Assembly: GCA_030522415.1 (NCBI GenBank)
Contig: CM060113.1
Span: 14,553,151-14,617,150, forward strand
Source: Channallabes apus
Lineage: Eukaryota; Chordata; Actinopteri; Siluriformes; Clariidae
DNA: 64,000 nt
Direction: 5' to 3'
Of the stretch, positions 1 to 18,329 are shown piece by piece. The position numbers and the translations under genes were made by a program. The notes under the pieces were generated by a model. It made no database searches and was not told the origin of the DNA. It worked only from the letters and a program-made list of their open reading frames with translations. The stretch's first letter is position 1. Each line of letters begins with the position of its first letter.

Positions 1-16
1 TCTCTCACCTGTGTGG

Positions 17-266
17 TGCCTAATACCCCTCTCTCACCTGTGTGGCCTGACTCATCTCCGTGAGCTGCCGCGATTGCCCACGACGTTCCTTTAACGTTCC
101 GCGAAGTTCTGCAAGCTTCCGCGAGGACCAGCAAAAAATTAAACGTTGAATTTTTCACGCAGAAAGATGGAAACGTAATCACAGCGCAAAAACTCGGGGT
201 GAATCATGATCAAGCCTATGGCCACAGCGCGTGACCGCGCATGCAGGTGAGATAGGGGTATAACAC
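17..266. repeat. fold-back (inverted-repeat) element at the window's left edge
   Basis: Bases 17-42 (core TAATACCCCTCTCTCACCTG) recur as an imperfect reverse complement at 241-266. The phrase CTCTCACCTGTGTGG also occurs twice in direct orientation, at 2-16 and 31-45. The interior is GC-richer than the surrounding intron. This looks like a small non-autonomous inverted-repeat element, possibly cut by the window edge. The family is not recognised. Confidence 0.4.
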
Positions 267-2988
267 CGCATCCCACAGCGAGTCCGCGCCATCTTCAGTT
301 TAACACAACACCACGCTAGCTCCCAAATTGTTCGCCACCTGTTTAATATTAATAGTGATGGCCAATTTTAATACATTAGTCACATTATGAAATAGGCTAA
401 TTAAAAGTCACTCTATTAGTTCTGATATCAAATAAAATAAAATTCTTAAACAGGTCTACAGTATATTCCATCATTAATACGACTTTGATAACGTGCCATA
501 ATGTGTTTGCATACACCGCTGGTTTATAAAGACTGCTGCTCAGTGGCGGCCACTAGCGTCTCGAGCTGAAACTACGCTAAGTATGAGTTAAGGTTGCTCC
601 AGACCAACCTTACGAACGTGTGACTTAGCTAAGAGATACTTAGCGTAAGAACGTTTTGGGAAATGCGCCATAAAGTTAAGAGAGAGGTTAAGGTACAACT
701 TAAGAACTAATTAGCGATAAGAAGCTTTCAAGAAACCGGGCCCTGTTCAGTGTTTAAAGAATATTTCTTCTTTCTGCCATTTTGTCCTCTGCTATAGAAA
801 CTCTTAAGCCTTTCAAAAGTCCTCCTCTCTACTCTTAACAATTTTGACCTTAGAAGCTGTTTTTAGGTTTTTAGGGCGAACATCTTTCGTGAATCCTTTT
901 TAATTTTCCTAAGATTTAATACTAAATTTCAGGGTAAATTCTAAGAAAATATCATAATTTCATCACTAGGAGAAACTGTTAGGTTTAAGAAAGGTTTGTG
1001 AATACGGGTCCAGGACTGTACGGTGGATGCTTGACATGAACACTCTTTGTATTTTAACATTGTACATCGTAATTTATATTTTCTTCCAAGCAGACTTCTA
1101 AGGCATTTGTAAAACGGTAATCAGACTGCATTGAGTCATACTAGTCCAATTTGTCTAACTACATTTCTAACTACAGTTCACTTATAATGACTTCGTCATT
1201 AAAAATGTTGTTCTATTGGGGAAAGTTTTCTTGTGCAAGTTACTGAAACTACCCAGCACTTAGCATTTTTTTTAGTCTTGATTTAGCGCGATTCTTTAAA
1301 TGTCAGTAAGCCTAGTTGAGAAAGTACAATTCTCTAAATACTGTATGACTAAAATTGTTCATCTTAAAGCATATTAACAAATAAACCATTTGTTTACATT
1401 TTTAAAGAATTTATAATTTATTCTAGGCAAAGAATCTTAGTATTCTAGTATGCTGCCCCTTTACACATGCTCCTAAAACAGTATCACAAATTATAATAGT
1501 GTTGTTTCTCCTCTTTTTGTTTATTTACTATTATTTTTTCGATGATATGCTAGCAACATATCCTGCTCATGAGCTGCAATTTAGACTTTAGCTTATTAGT
1601 GTGTGGCATGTGGCACAGTCTTCTCTGTAATGTCAGTCATTGTGTCAGTCTAAAAGTTGTTGGTATGGGCATAATGGATGGATGGATGGATGGATGGTTC
1701 CATCTGCGGGCCGCCGGGCACATCGGGCAATAGATATAAATCCGCCATTTCTGTGGCATTTATTTACAGGGTCGGGTTGCCAGTGCGACGCCCGATGAGC
1801 ATAATACAGATGTTGAAAGTTTCTAGGAATTTCAGCAAAGTTTAACTAAGAAAATATCTAGAAATAATAATACATGTGAAGCTAAAGGAAGCTTTAAAAT
1901 TGTAAAACTACTAAAGATTTTTAAAAAAACGAAAAAAGAAAGTCAAAGTCAACTTTGTCGTCGATTCTGCTACGTGTACATTACTGTACATACATATAGA
2001 GAATTAAAATTACGTTACTCACAGTCCCCTTACAAACAACACTAAGTACAAAAATTATTACTGTATGTAAAAGAACAAATAGTGTTTAACCAAAAAAAAA
2101 AAAAAAAAACTTAAATAACACAAACTAAGACTATCAATGCGACTTTAACTCACGCCTTTCCTTAAGCACTACTTTACATTATGAAGTTGGCTAATTCCAT
2201 TCTAATAAATTGCACAATTGCATTGTTGTATCAGTCGCTTTTGTTATATGTATTTTAATGTAACATTTAAATGATGCTGTAGGAATTGTAGCAATGTTAG
2301 TGGTTCGACATGTTTGACACTACATTTGCTGGCTTTGCCCCAACCAGTTACACCTTCAGCCAGCATCTTATTTACTCAGTAGCACCCTTTCTCATCTCCT
2401 CTGGCTTGTCTGTCTCTCCTCTCTCATTCTGTCCTGATCCTTATTATAAGGACATCCATAGCAGTGGAAGTGACATATTGCAGCTCGGAGTAGAAATGCA
2501 GACTGCAAAAAAAGCATCTGCCTTCAGTCTTAGCTAAATAAATTGGTAACACTGACAAGGTTGTTGCCTTGAAATAACACTGCATTATGCTTTCTCATTG
2601 CATTTGAAGGAGGCAAAATACAGACAGAGTGAAGAGGGCAGATGCACGTAATTGTGGGGTGATATAATCGGCCAGCGAAATGTCCATTTAATTAGCAGTG
2701 ACGAACCTTTTGATTCATGCACCCTAATTGGGTTTTAAATGACCGCTGTGTTGTTGTGGGTGAATGACTTGCTCTAAATAAAGACCTGAGACATGATAGA
2801 AGCATGATCACGTGGAGTTCTCCCATTATGCCATCACTCATTACCTCTCTCTCTCTCCCTCTTCCTTCGTCTTTGAGAATCAAGCCAGTAGTGGCCAATT
2901 TAGGTCATTGGAAGGCATTTATTTTCTGGCCCAGTATTGATGAATTGACTTCATAAAGCTGTGAGACAGCTCACATTTCTTCTCCAGC

Positions 2989-3343
2989 ACATCATCGTCT
3001 ATGCCGCTTTATCCTGTATTTAGGGTCGCGAGGACCTGGAGCCTATCCCAGGAGGCTTAGGGCACGAGGCGGGGTACACCCCAGAAAGGGAGCCAATCCA
3101 TCTCGGGCACACACACACACCCTCATTCACACAATATGGGCAATTTGGGAACACCAATTAGCCTAATCTACATGTCTTTGGACTGTGGGAGGAAACCAGA
3201 GTACCCGGAGGAAACCCACCAAGCGTGGGGAGAACATGCAAACTCCATGCACACAGAGACGGGAATCGAGCCTGGCCGGGATTCAAACTCGGACCCTAGA
3301 GGTGCAAGGCGACTGTGCTAACCACTAGACAACTGTGCCACCC
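2989..3343 (-). mobile_element. tRNA-derived SINE, family 1, reverse copy
   Basis: Read on the minus strand this is the same element as the copies at 13889 and 30009. It has a tRNA-like head with a GGTTAGCAC-type A-box region, a body containing the 'cctcccacagtccaaagacatg' type segment, and a tail ending in the AGCGGCATAGA-type motif. The copy is diverged and its B box is degraded. The frame running through it is a by-product of the repeat and not a gene. Confidence 0.75.
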
Positions 3344-5015
3344 TTCTCCAGCAATCAATGGCAAAATCCATCCTTTCACCCTCATTTGGACACACCAACA
3401 ACAGTGACACAAGACAGGTGCCAACAGGAAATTAGCCTGCAGACACATATCTGCTGCTTGATACCTCAGACACAGTGGTGCGAAGGTGTCGTCTTTAGCC
3501 AGTCTGATAAACCACTATCAAGGGAATCACAGTCGTATTTATAGTCTGCGCCGAAAGTACGGAAAGTACATTAACACCAACCCTTTAGTTTTTGCTATAA
3601 CTGAGGACGTAGGTTTGAGGTCAAAATATGAATTTTGGGATGATGGCTCTGACATTTGCATATAGTAATGTTAAACAGCTTTGAAAAAGACATCTTTTGT
3701 TTGAACCCACCCATTTTTCAAGTAGTCACAAATATTGGAACAATAACAATAATTCAAGTTGTTTATCAGCTTTCTCCATAGCATAAACACTGTATCATTT
3801 GCAGGTTTCTATATTGCATTTCGTTGTCAAACTAGCTTGTTATACATGCTCTAATGGTACAGGAAAACAACAGTTGTCTCCCTCCTGGAGCATTAATCCA
3901 CCTACCCAGGCTTCCCTTACCCAACCCAATGTGTCATTATGTCCTGACCTTGCTGGACGTGCTTCTAATTGATACTGCAATCTCGACAGCTTGTCCAAAG
4001 CCCAGCCATTTCGGCAAGCTCCCCATTACTGCAAACACAGAATGTGCTTCATCCGCCTGCATGTCCACTGTGCCTCCGAATCCAAAATGACACTGAACTG
4101 CAGCATGCCTGGGGCAGAGTCCTGACAGTATGGCCTTCAATATACAGTATGTCAGATGTGTTCAAAATGGCACAAAATTAAATGAATACAGAAGTCCACT
4201 CCCACTGAATAATTCAGAGCCTTGTTCATTACCCACTGTGCTTCCTGTGCTCAGGCAGCACTGAGATCTTTATCTGACCTCAACTTTTGCTCAACGTTCA
4301 CCGCAATGAGTGTTGCTGGTTTTCTCAGCAGCGCAGAGATTTTTTTCGGTTGGAGAGCAACTTCGAGCATCTTATTTAAAGATGATAGATGGCATGGTTT
4401 AAAATAATGGGTTATGTGAGCTGCAGGTCGGTTGGAGACAGGTTCATGCTAGTAAATTGAACTCAATAGGAGTTAATTTAATACTGTTGATTTTGCTGCA
4501 TATATTTTTCAGTGGCTTAAATGGAGACGTCATGGAGAGAAAAAGCATATAATGTGACATCCAATACAGACAGATTCTTACTTTCCTATGTATAACTACC
4601 AACAAGATCAATGAGTGAATGAAGTCAGTGGTGTTTTATAACCAGCTTTGATTCTAGTGTATGAATAGAGCTGTAAGACGTAAGCTAAGAACACTCAGTG
4701 CACTCTTATTAATCTCGCACAATGTATTTTGATTTCTTCTTACCAAATCTCAATATGTTAGGAAGAAATCAACAGGGCGCTCTCTTACACATATCCTCTT
4801 TTATCACATATTTTTATATTTAATAATGAACATCATTGATTCATCAATGAGACAATAAATGACAAACTATTAATTTCTTCCATAAACCAATAAGATTAAT
4901 TAAATTTGTCCATTGTTACAGAGAAACCACAATCCCAAAGTCCTCCTCTAATCTAAAGATTTTCAAAGTTTGACAGCTTTGACTCTGATGGGTACAAAAC
5001 AGTGAAAATGTAAAG

Positions 5016-5497
5016 TACAGTTAAAGCTTGGATTGCGAGCATAATTCGTTCTGGAAGCCTGCAATCCAAAGCACTCGTATATCGATTTTACCCAATGGAA
5101 ATAATGGAAAGTCTGATGATTCGTTCCATTATCCAAAAGTATTCATATAAATCTTTTTATACAAAATATAAAGTAATAATAAAACAAATTAACCTGCACT
5201 ATACCAATGAAAAAAATTGTGGCTGGTGTGAGATGTGAGGGGGGGGGGTACTGTATAGGACAACTTTTGCGCACACGCACACACTCACACACATTACTTG
5301 TTACTTTTCTTCCCCATGATCTTAGTGTGTGTATAATGCTACAGCGTGAGTGAGAGATGAACCATTGGCTCAGTTGTGATCACATGGTCATATTTTAAGA
5401 CCGCGCTTGTTTATCAAATTAAAATAAATTTCTAAATTTTGCTCATCTTGCAAAACATTCGCAGACCAAGTTACTCACAATCCAAGGTTTCACTGTA
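5016..5497. mobile_element. TA-flanked MITE (mariner-like), copy 1
   Basis: The left end (CAGTTAAAGCTTGGATTGCG) and the reverse complement of the right end (CAGTGAAACCTTGGATTGTG) form terminal inverted repeats. TA dinucleotides flank both sides, as expected for Tc1/mariner insertion. There is no transposase frame. A longer relative with similar ends (CCTTGGATTACGAG) occurs at about 31144-32672. Confidence 0.6.
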
Positions 5498-5625
5498 TAT
5501 TAATTGTTTCGTATCTGCACTATGCAAAGATTACACATTTTAATTTATTAAATAATCTGTTTACTATTAGGCTTATATTATGGAACTGATCCTTGCTTTT
5601 GGTCAATAGAAATAATAATACAGTA

Positions 5626-6091
5626 TACACTGATCAGCCATAACACTGAAAACATTGACATTAAAATTGCCTGAGGTTTGGTTTTCCCTTGTGCCACCAG
5701 GGCAGCTCAGAGTGTGGCTCTGCAGGGCATCTGAGGTGTACCGTGATGTCTCGCACCAGGAAAGTGCAGTAAATCTTTTGGCTGCTGTGGGTTGCGGTGG
5801 GGCCTCCGTGGATCAGACTATGGGTACTTTGTCGCTTTGGGATCTGGGGAGTTTGGAGGCTGGGTTAGTGGCCTTGGGCTCTTTGCTCAGGCATCATGCA
5901 TGGCAGGTGTTTTGGTGCCTTTCCATCATTTCCGAAAGCATTGACCTTTTTTCGGCAGTTTGTGCAGCATTGGCTTTTCTGTGGCATTGAAACGGGCAGG
6001 CTGGCCATTGGTCCATGGGTGATCCTGTCACCAGTTTATTGTTATACAATTGATCAATGTTGATGTGTTAATGTTATGGCTGGTGGGTGTA
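5626..6091. mobile_element. MITE with GATCAGCCATAAC-type inverted ends
   Basis: The left end reads TACACTGATCAGCCATAACA. The right end, reverse complemented, reads TACACCCACCAGCCATAACA. Together they give terminal inverted repeats around a 466-bp body. The interior carries a 111-codon frame at 5655-5990 that resembles no protein I know. The same terminal motif recurs at the 3' edge of the Tc1 relic near 52.7 kb, which suggests a shared Tc1-like family. Confidence 0.5.
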
Positions 6092-6306
6092 TTAGATTAC
6101 TATACATTAATATTAATATAAGCATTTGAACTTGTGATTTAATACTTTGATTATGAATTGATTGGTCAAATTGAACTGATTAACCACCACTGATGAATGT
6201 ATCTAAACAACTTTACACTAGCAACATTGTCATGTTGGGAATTATGCAAAACTACAGCATCTTCCCAGTTGATATAAACCATGAATTACAATATGTATCT
6301 TCATGA

Positions 6307-6722
<416 letters not shown>

Positions 6723-7531
6723 TCTTGTGTTGTCATTTCTCTGCCCCTCCTTTCCTTTCCTTTCCTTTCCTTCCCCCCTTTATTTCTTTGCTCCCTTATC
6801 TCATTTTTTTCTCCCTCAATGAACACTGATGAGGTATTGGTATAATGTTTTTCCTTTAATGTTCTTTGACTGAAGACGATAATGATGATTATCTGTGTTT
6901 TTTCTCCTTTGTGTGCTTGTGTTCTTTCTTAATAGAATCAGAAATCCAATTTAGATTGTTTGGGGCTAAGTTTAACAACCATTTCACCTTTTATGTCTCT
7001 CTTACCGTCTCTCGCTTTCCTTTTCTTCATGCTTTGATCTCTCTCTTTTCTTTCTCTATCTTGTGTGCTGTCCTTCCTGACTGTTGTGTTGTCAGTTTTA
7101 ATTTAACAGTCCAATGGTTTTTCAATTTAGCTTGTAAAAGCTGCGCTGTCACTTGTGACGAATGTTAATTGCATGGTGTTTGTTGTTGTTACTTTTCTTC
7201 TCAATGACGAGTGTCCCCATCCCGCACACTTCAGTTCTGAACAGTGTAACCCTCCATGCCACCTTTTGATATTTAACACTTTCTTTGCTCTAAGCGTCTC
7301 TTACCTTCACCTCCGTGAAAATTCTTAACCAAATTCTCCTTTCCTGCTCTTTCAATGCCCATTCTGAATACTTGATAGTATATAATGGCACTGAAGTCTA
7401 AGTAGTAGTCAATCAGCATATTGAAATATTCAATGCCACTACTATTCTACGGTAACTACTACTATGCTAATGCCTTAGATTTCTCAAAGAACCTGTGCAT
7501 TTACTTACAAGTTATGTTTTATTGTTTCAAG
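6723..7531 (+). other. gria3: gria3 intron between S2 exon and flop exon (remainder)
   Basis: Pyrimidine-rich intron with a short CCTTT tandem run near 6750-6776 and no other recognisable element. It ends in the acceptor ..GTTTCAAG at 7531. Confidence 0.8.
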
Positions 7532-7646
7532 AAACGCTGTTAACCTGGCAGTTTTAAAACTGAATGAGCAAGGCCTCTTGGACAAATTGAAAAACAAATG
7601 GTGGTACGACAAGGGAGAGTGCGGCAGCGGGGGAGGTGACTCCAAG
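7532..7646 (+). CDS. gria3: gria3 flop exon
   Basis: This 115-nt exon encodes [19 protein letters not shown]...[11 protein letters not shown] after completing the R/G Arg codon. It is one of two mutually exclusive cassettes and sits at the end of S2 in the ligand-binding-domain dimer interface, where the choice of cassette sets desensitisation speed. Diagnostic flop residues are visible: Asn-Ala at the start, Asn in LNEQG, and the SGGGDSK ending. The Cys in KGECG is the disulfide partner of the Cys in the preceding exon. Both borders are canonical (..CAAG acceptor, AAG|GTCAGC donor), and length and phase match the flip exon, as exclusive use requires. Flop comes before flip, which I recall as the usual vertebrate order. 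Confidence 0.95.
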
Positions 7647-12915
<5,269 letters not shown>

Positions 12916-13159
12916 GTATGTAAAAGAGCATATTTTGTCCTTTAGTCTTAAAACTTGAATTTCTAATCAGCAAGCCAGTCATTTGGATCACAAAAAAAAA
13001 CATAAAATGGGTACACATGGCTTGTATTTGCATTCTAGTGAGTCAAAAGATGAAAAGATGTACAGTAACCTAAACATAAGGTTAATAGTATAACAAGAAT
13101 ATAAAACAGCGAACTGGAGAGCAAAACTGTTACATTAATGCTAATAAACTTTTAAGGCG

Positions 13160-13620
13160 GGTATTACAGTGCTGTACATAAATATTCTCTCTCCCATGAG
13201 GGTTTTCCACATTTCATAGGGCTACAACTTGAAATTATAATGGGTTAAATTGGGGTTTTATCATTTGATTTATACAATATCTCTACATTTGAACGATTAC
13301 TTATGAACATACTTTTTAATATGATACAAAGCATAATTTGCATAAAAAATTATATACTGTAGCAAAAAATAAATAAATCTGGTACAGTAGATACAGAAGC
13401 AATAGTCCCTTGTGTCAGTTCTTGATAGAACCTTTGTTGGGGTTTATAGCAATGGGAGTGAATTCTCATCCAATCACAACTTTTTTTTTCCTCCCGACTG
13501 GAGGGGTGCTTAACAAGTACAGTACAGTACATATGGGTGTGATTAGCCAGGTGTCCACATACTTTTGAACCTACAGTGCTTTGTAGTGTAGATTGAAAGT
13601 TACTTTTACATATTAAATTA
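13160..13620. mobile_element. decayed DNA-transposon-like repeat
   Basis: The text pattern (AAATATTCTCTCTCC...TTTCCACATTTCAT...GGGTGTGATTAGCCAGGTGTCCACATACTTTTG) is typical of the ends of fish Tc1-like elements. There is no open transposase frame and clear inverted ends are not preserved. Confidence 0.35.
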
Positions 13621-13888
13621 AACTGCAAGAACTACAACAACAACAACTGTAACGTATTACTGTATGCCAAAAGATATCTCACTTTTTAAAGGAATCAAAA
13701 ATATAACTGAAAAATGTAAATAAATACTAATAGGCCCAAAAAATAATTATCAACAATAAACACAGATGTTAACACAGGTAATTATTAATATTAAGGACAG
13801 GCATTTAAGCACTTATTGTTAACTAACCTCTTGAATATTTAGACTAGTAACTGATAAAGAAATTTCCATTTGAAGAATAAACAAACCA

Positions 13889-14277
13889 GGCAGCGCGGTG
13901 GTGTAGTGGTTAGCACTGTTGCCTTGCACCTCCAGGGTCTGGGTTCGATTCCCCGGCCAGGCTCGATTCCCGTCTCTGTGTGCATGGAGTTTGCATGTTC
14001 TCCCCGTGCTTGGTGGGTTTCCTCCGGGTACTCCGGTTTCCTCCGGGTACTCCGGTTTCCTCCCACAGTCCAAAGATATGCAGGTTAGGCTAATTGGCGT
14101 TCCTAAATTGCCCGTAGTGTGTGATTGGGTGTGTGAGTGTGTGTGCCCTGCGATGGATTGGCACCCTGTCCAGGGTGTACCCCGCCTAGTGCCCGAAGTC
14201 TCCTGGGATAGGCTCCAGGTCCCCCGCGACCCTGAACACAGGATTAAGCGGTATAGAAAATGAATGAATGAATGAAT
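13889..14277 (+). mobile_element. tRNA-derived SINE, family 1, young copy with 14-bp target duplication
   Basis: The head carries pol III promoter-like boxes: GTGGTTAGCACTG, and a B box GGGTTCGATTCC. It is followed by the family body and an (AATG)n-type tail. The 14-base sequence GAATAAACAAACCA is found immediately before (13875-13888) and after (14278-14291) the element. This is a perfect target-site duplication and indicates recent retroposition. Within the body a block of about 20 bp (GGGTACTCCGGTTTCCTCC) is tandemly duplicated, which the copy at 30009 lacks. Confidence 0.9.
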
Positions 14278-14352
14278 GAATAAACAAACCAAAAACTGTT
14301 CCTGATAATATTAACATTTTTGCTTAATTATCCTTTCTATCTGTTTCCATAG

Positions 14353-16110
14353 CAAATGCGGGCCCTTCAAACCGTTGTGTCAGCCTTGATGATTGTGACA
14401 AGAAAAACCTTAAAAAGCGATGGCTGGATCTTTAAGAGGTCTCACCCTCTTTCCCCTTCCTTCTCCATCCACATTCATCATCTGAGAGAAAGACAGGAGT
14501 GGACTTTATCATTTGGGAAGAACTGGACGTTTCCTTCAGTGCCTTATGGAACATTCTGAGAATCACTCGAATGTAAGCTCATCATGGTGACATCCCATTG
14601 CTCCGATAACATGTAAAACACATGAAGGAATCCCATTGCCATCTGTGAATGAACTCTTGTACTGCATAACTCCATGAAAACTCGAGAAACAAAGCCATCA
14701 CTTGTGATCTGAGCACATTCAGAAGAGCCAGACTGAAAACTGTGTTGGAGACAGCGATTCTTGTGGTATTGGTTCGCTGCGGGACTTGGTTATCGATCTA
14801 ATCTTAACAAAAAAAATTAAATAAAAAAAACAACCAAAAAAAAAATGCTTGTACTTCATCAACTGTAAATTTGCTTTCACAATCACAGTAACTGATAAAA
14901 GCATTAATTTATCAAATTCTCAATTCTTTCTAATAGAAATCACTTAATGTGAGAGACTGAGATTATATGCTGTTACTTGAGTAGTGTCATTGTTTATTAG
15001 TTTTTGGGTTTTGGTTTGTTTGTTTGATCGATTTAATGCTGCTGATTTGTCAAATATTTACAACACTTTTATGAATCAGACCCCGGGAGGAGCAAGTTGC
15101 ATAAATCACACGGCTATCCGGAACAGAACGCAAATTCACACTCTGTAAAATGAATATGACCAAAAGTATACAATGAAAAAAAAAACATTAAAAGGTGAGG
15201 ATATGTTCAATCATTTGCATTATACATAACCTGACCATTTTTAGTTTCACAAACCTTCCAAAAAAAACACGTCTGCAGTATTTGAATTAATTTAAGTGGA
15301 TCTCTTTTTAGAAATGTCATTTGTACAAGAAACTGAAGCTCCAATACAGAAAATGGATCGTCTACGTGTAGATAAACTGCAATCCATGAAAAAGGACATG
15401 GCTTTTAAAATGTAGTATTTGAGTACCTTGCAATTTTCTCAATATACTAAACATTTAAATAAAGCTTTGGGTTTTAGTTTCATTTTACAATCATTTACCT
15501 ACTTAGTAATCTAGAGTTAATGACAACATTTAAAGTATATTTATAAATGGTGTTAACAGGGGTAATCTTAAAAAGCTTAGCACATTTACATTTTGCTGTT
15601 ACACTTTCTGTTTACTATAAGAAAAAAAACTGTGATTCCATAGGATTTAGGAACGTTAACAGTCCTGAATCCATGGAAAGATAAGTTTTATATAGAAAAG
15701 AAGCTTTCAAAGAATTGAAAAAGGAACTAAAGTATTATGAAGAAATGTACATTTGTTAAAAACAAACTTTCTAGCTGCCTGCAGGATTCACAGTTGAGTT
15801 GAAGTCCCACTTCTTCTTTTTTTTTTTAACTGCATGTAAAAAATTTGTGATTGCCTATTAAGCCCTGAAACTTACATCTTAGAAAGGTCAAGAGAAGTAA
15901 GACAATTTTCTATTTGACATTTTACCCTTTCTTCCTTTCCTTGTTTTCTTTTTTTTTTGCACCTCAGCCCAGAGAACCTTAGCAGGCATCTTAGTGATGA
16001 AAAAAGACAGAACTGCATGCATGGGTCTAATTTACTGAAACCTCTTTAGTGAGGCCTTGTACAAAGTATTTTAATATATTTTGTAAATAAAACCCATAAA
16101 AAAAACTCTC
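14353..16110 (+). other. gria3: gria3 terminal 3' UTR exon (inferred)
   Basis: Sequence after the acceptor at 14352 is free of recognised interspersed repeats, has short A and T runs, and contains AATAAA signals at 15458-15463 and 16086-16091. The later one, followed closely by an A-rich run, is a plausible cleavage site near 16110. An internal AATAAA near 14819 is also possible. The 67-codon frame at 14356-14559 does not resemble the long C-tail of other AMPA subunits and is treated as non-coding. Borders need transcript evidence. Confidence 0.55.
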
Positions 16111-16701
16111 GTTATTTTTTTACTGCTTGCATGATTAGCATGTGCATTAAAATGTCAGTGCCACTACCTTTTCATATTTTAGCATTCTTACCTGTCATTT
16201 GCTGACAACTAATAATTATTAAAATCGTGTTGAGCGCTTTTGTAAATGGATATGGGGAAAGAAATTAAAAGCTTTGCCCAAGACATTCCTGATCTGAGCT
16301 ACCCTGTCAGTAGACACACTCTATTAACAAGTATCATCCTTACTGGATTTATGTTTTTAATCACCAAGTAGAGTTTTTTTCTTATTTCCGTCAATGAATC
16401 ATAAAATTAATAACAAAAATTTTCTTTGAATGTTTTTGAGCAGCAACATCTTTTGCCTTAGTCATTTCTAAGTTTTTAAAAGGCTATTAGTATACTATTA
16501 AAACGCTGTTGAATAGGCCTCTGAAGCTTTATATTCTCCATTTTTCAGGATCTACTAGTATACTATTAAATCTCATGACTGTGGCGTGTCTATTAACACC
16601 TTCTTGGAAGACACATATCCCAATACTTTATGCTGGAATATGTATAATATATGGTAATATACTGTATATTATATAATATAATTTATATTATCGAAAAATA
16701 T

Positions 16702-17957
16702 CAATTTTGTTGCTTTGCAGCCTGAAATTAAAACAGACACAGTTATTGTTTTATCCAATTGTATTTACTCAGTGCAACTTTTAACATCTAAGAGAATGAA
16801 CATGTCAAAATAAGATAAAAACAAAAAATAAAAAACAGAATCACTGATTTGGAAAAGGATTACCCCCTTCCTAAAAGGGACTTGTAATCTTAATCATGTG
16901 AAGCTGATTGGCTTCTCAATGGCACACAAAGCCATTTGGCTTCCAATTGTGATCAGCTGTGGTCATTTTGATAAGCTCAACATGAAAAACAGGAGCATTT
17001 CGCTCGCTGGTAGTGCAACTGAAGCAAACAATCAATCAATTGTTTGCAAAAGATCTCCAGGATAACATTGTGCACAGGAGTCACAAGTTTACACAAGTCA
17101 AGAGAGGAAACTGATTAGAGAGACTACCAAGAGGCCTACAGTAACTCTGAAGCAGTTGCAATAATATATGACATAGAGTAGTGACAAATGTGGCTCATAT
17201 GAGAGGGTTGCAAGAAAAAAAGCCACTTCTCAAAAAAGGCCACATGCAGTCACGACAGAGCTTTGCAAAAATGCAGGTGATCAGATGAGACTAAAATTTA
17301 ACTATTTCGCCACAACACCAAATGATATGTCTGGCAGAAATCCAATACAGCTGACCATCTACAGTAAATACCACCAATCCTAAAGCATGGAGGTGGCAAT
17401 ATTCTCTTATGGGCGTGTTTTTCTGGAGCCCTTGTCAGGATAAAAGGAAAAGGGATAGGGTAAAATACCATTAAATTCCTGAGGGAAATCTGGTGCCCTC
17501 TGACACAAAGTTGACAAAGTTGTAAAGATTTATTTTCCAACACGATAATAACCACACAGCAAAACTGACCAAACATTGGTTAAAGGAGAAAAGGTGAATA
17601 TTCTTGCATGGCCTAGTCAGAGCCCAGACTTAAACCACATTGGAAATCTGTGGAATGACTTGAAGCCTGCAGACTTAATTTGAGCAATTCTGCAAAGAAG
17701 TGTGAGTAAATATTTCAAGGTCTAGATGTGCAAAGCACTGTGTGCCATTAAGAAGGTGATTAGCTTCACTTGAGTAAATTGTTAAGGAATGGGTTGATCC
17801 TTTTGGAAAATCGAAAATGTTAATTTTTTTTTTTCAGTTTTTCTGACATTTTTGTATACTGTATCTTTTACTTGGGTGTTAAATGCTGCACTTTGGATAC
17901 AGCTGGATAACACTGTCTGTCTTTATTTCAGGCTGCAAAGCAGCAAAATATGATTAT
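16702..17957 (+). mobile_element. decayed Tc1/mariner transposon, near full length
   Basis: Terminal inverted repeats share TTGCTTTGCAGCCTGAAAT. The forward copy starts near 16709, and its reverse complement is in TTTATTTCAGGCTGCAAAGCAGC near 17940. The interior on the + strand holds broken pieces of a Tc1-type DDE transposase: an HDNNHTAKLTKHWLKE-like catalytic stretch around 17540-17600, then a frameshifted 'WPSQSPDLN' equivalent around 17610-17650. Several stops make it non-functional. Confidence 0.75.
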
Positions 17958-18329
17958 TGTTAAGGGGTAAATTCACCAAGCATTTAAGTCATCTCCAGTT
18001 ACAGTCATTTCATTGAACAGTTCTTAACCCAATTCCAGTAAATTCAGCAATCTTCTTTGGTGGATTTCTTTGCTTGATATAGGTCCTACTGAAAGAGTGA
18101 CTATTTTGGCCAGGAAGTATAACAAAATGTTCAATGTTTTGTTGATGTTTTTCCTTAAACATGGATTATTGATAAAGGTATTGATATATCAAATATCAGA
18201 CACTGTTCCTCTTTCTCACAGGGTATGGGTAAACAAAACAACTATACTCGACAATTTCTATTATGGTTTAAAAAAGAAAGATGAGATGTATTGCTACAGG
18301 AAAATGCAGCCACAGGGGGGCACAATTCA

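Larger units (their letters stand above)
12916..14352 (+). other. gria3: gria3 3' UTR intron (inferred)
   Basis: Inferred from the strong donor at 12916 and the acceptor ..GTTTCCATAG at 14352. It contains a decayed DNA-transposon-like stretch at about 13160-13620 (GTACATAAATATTCTCTC to CATACTTTTGAACC) and a young SINE at 13889-14277. The SINE's 3' duplication ends about 60 bases before the acceptor. Confidence 0.6.

Noticed and set aside
14356..14559. 67-codon frame at the start of the putative last gria3 exon, as a long alternative C-tail
   Set aside because: The sequence has none of the features of GluA1/GluA2-long/GluA4 tails, and the upstream stop precedes it in the only spliced form supported by sequence.
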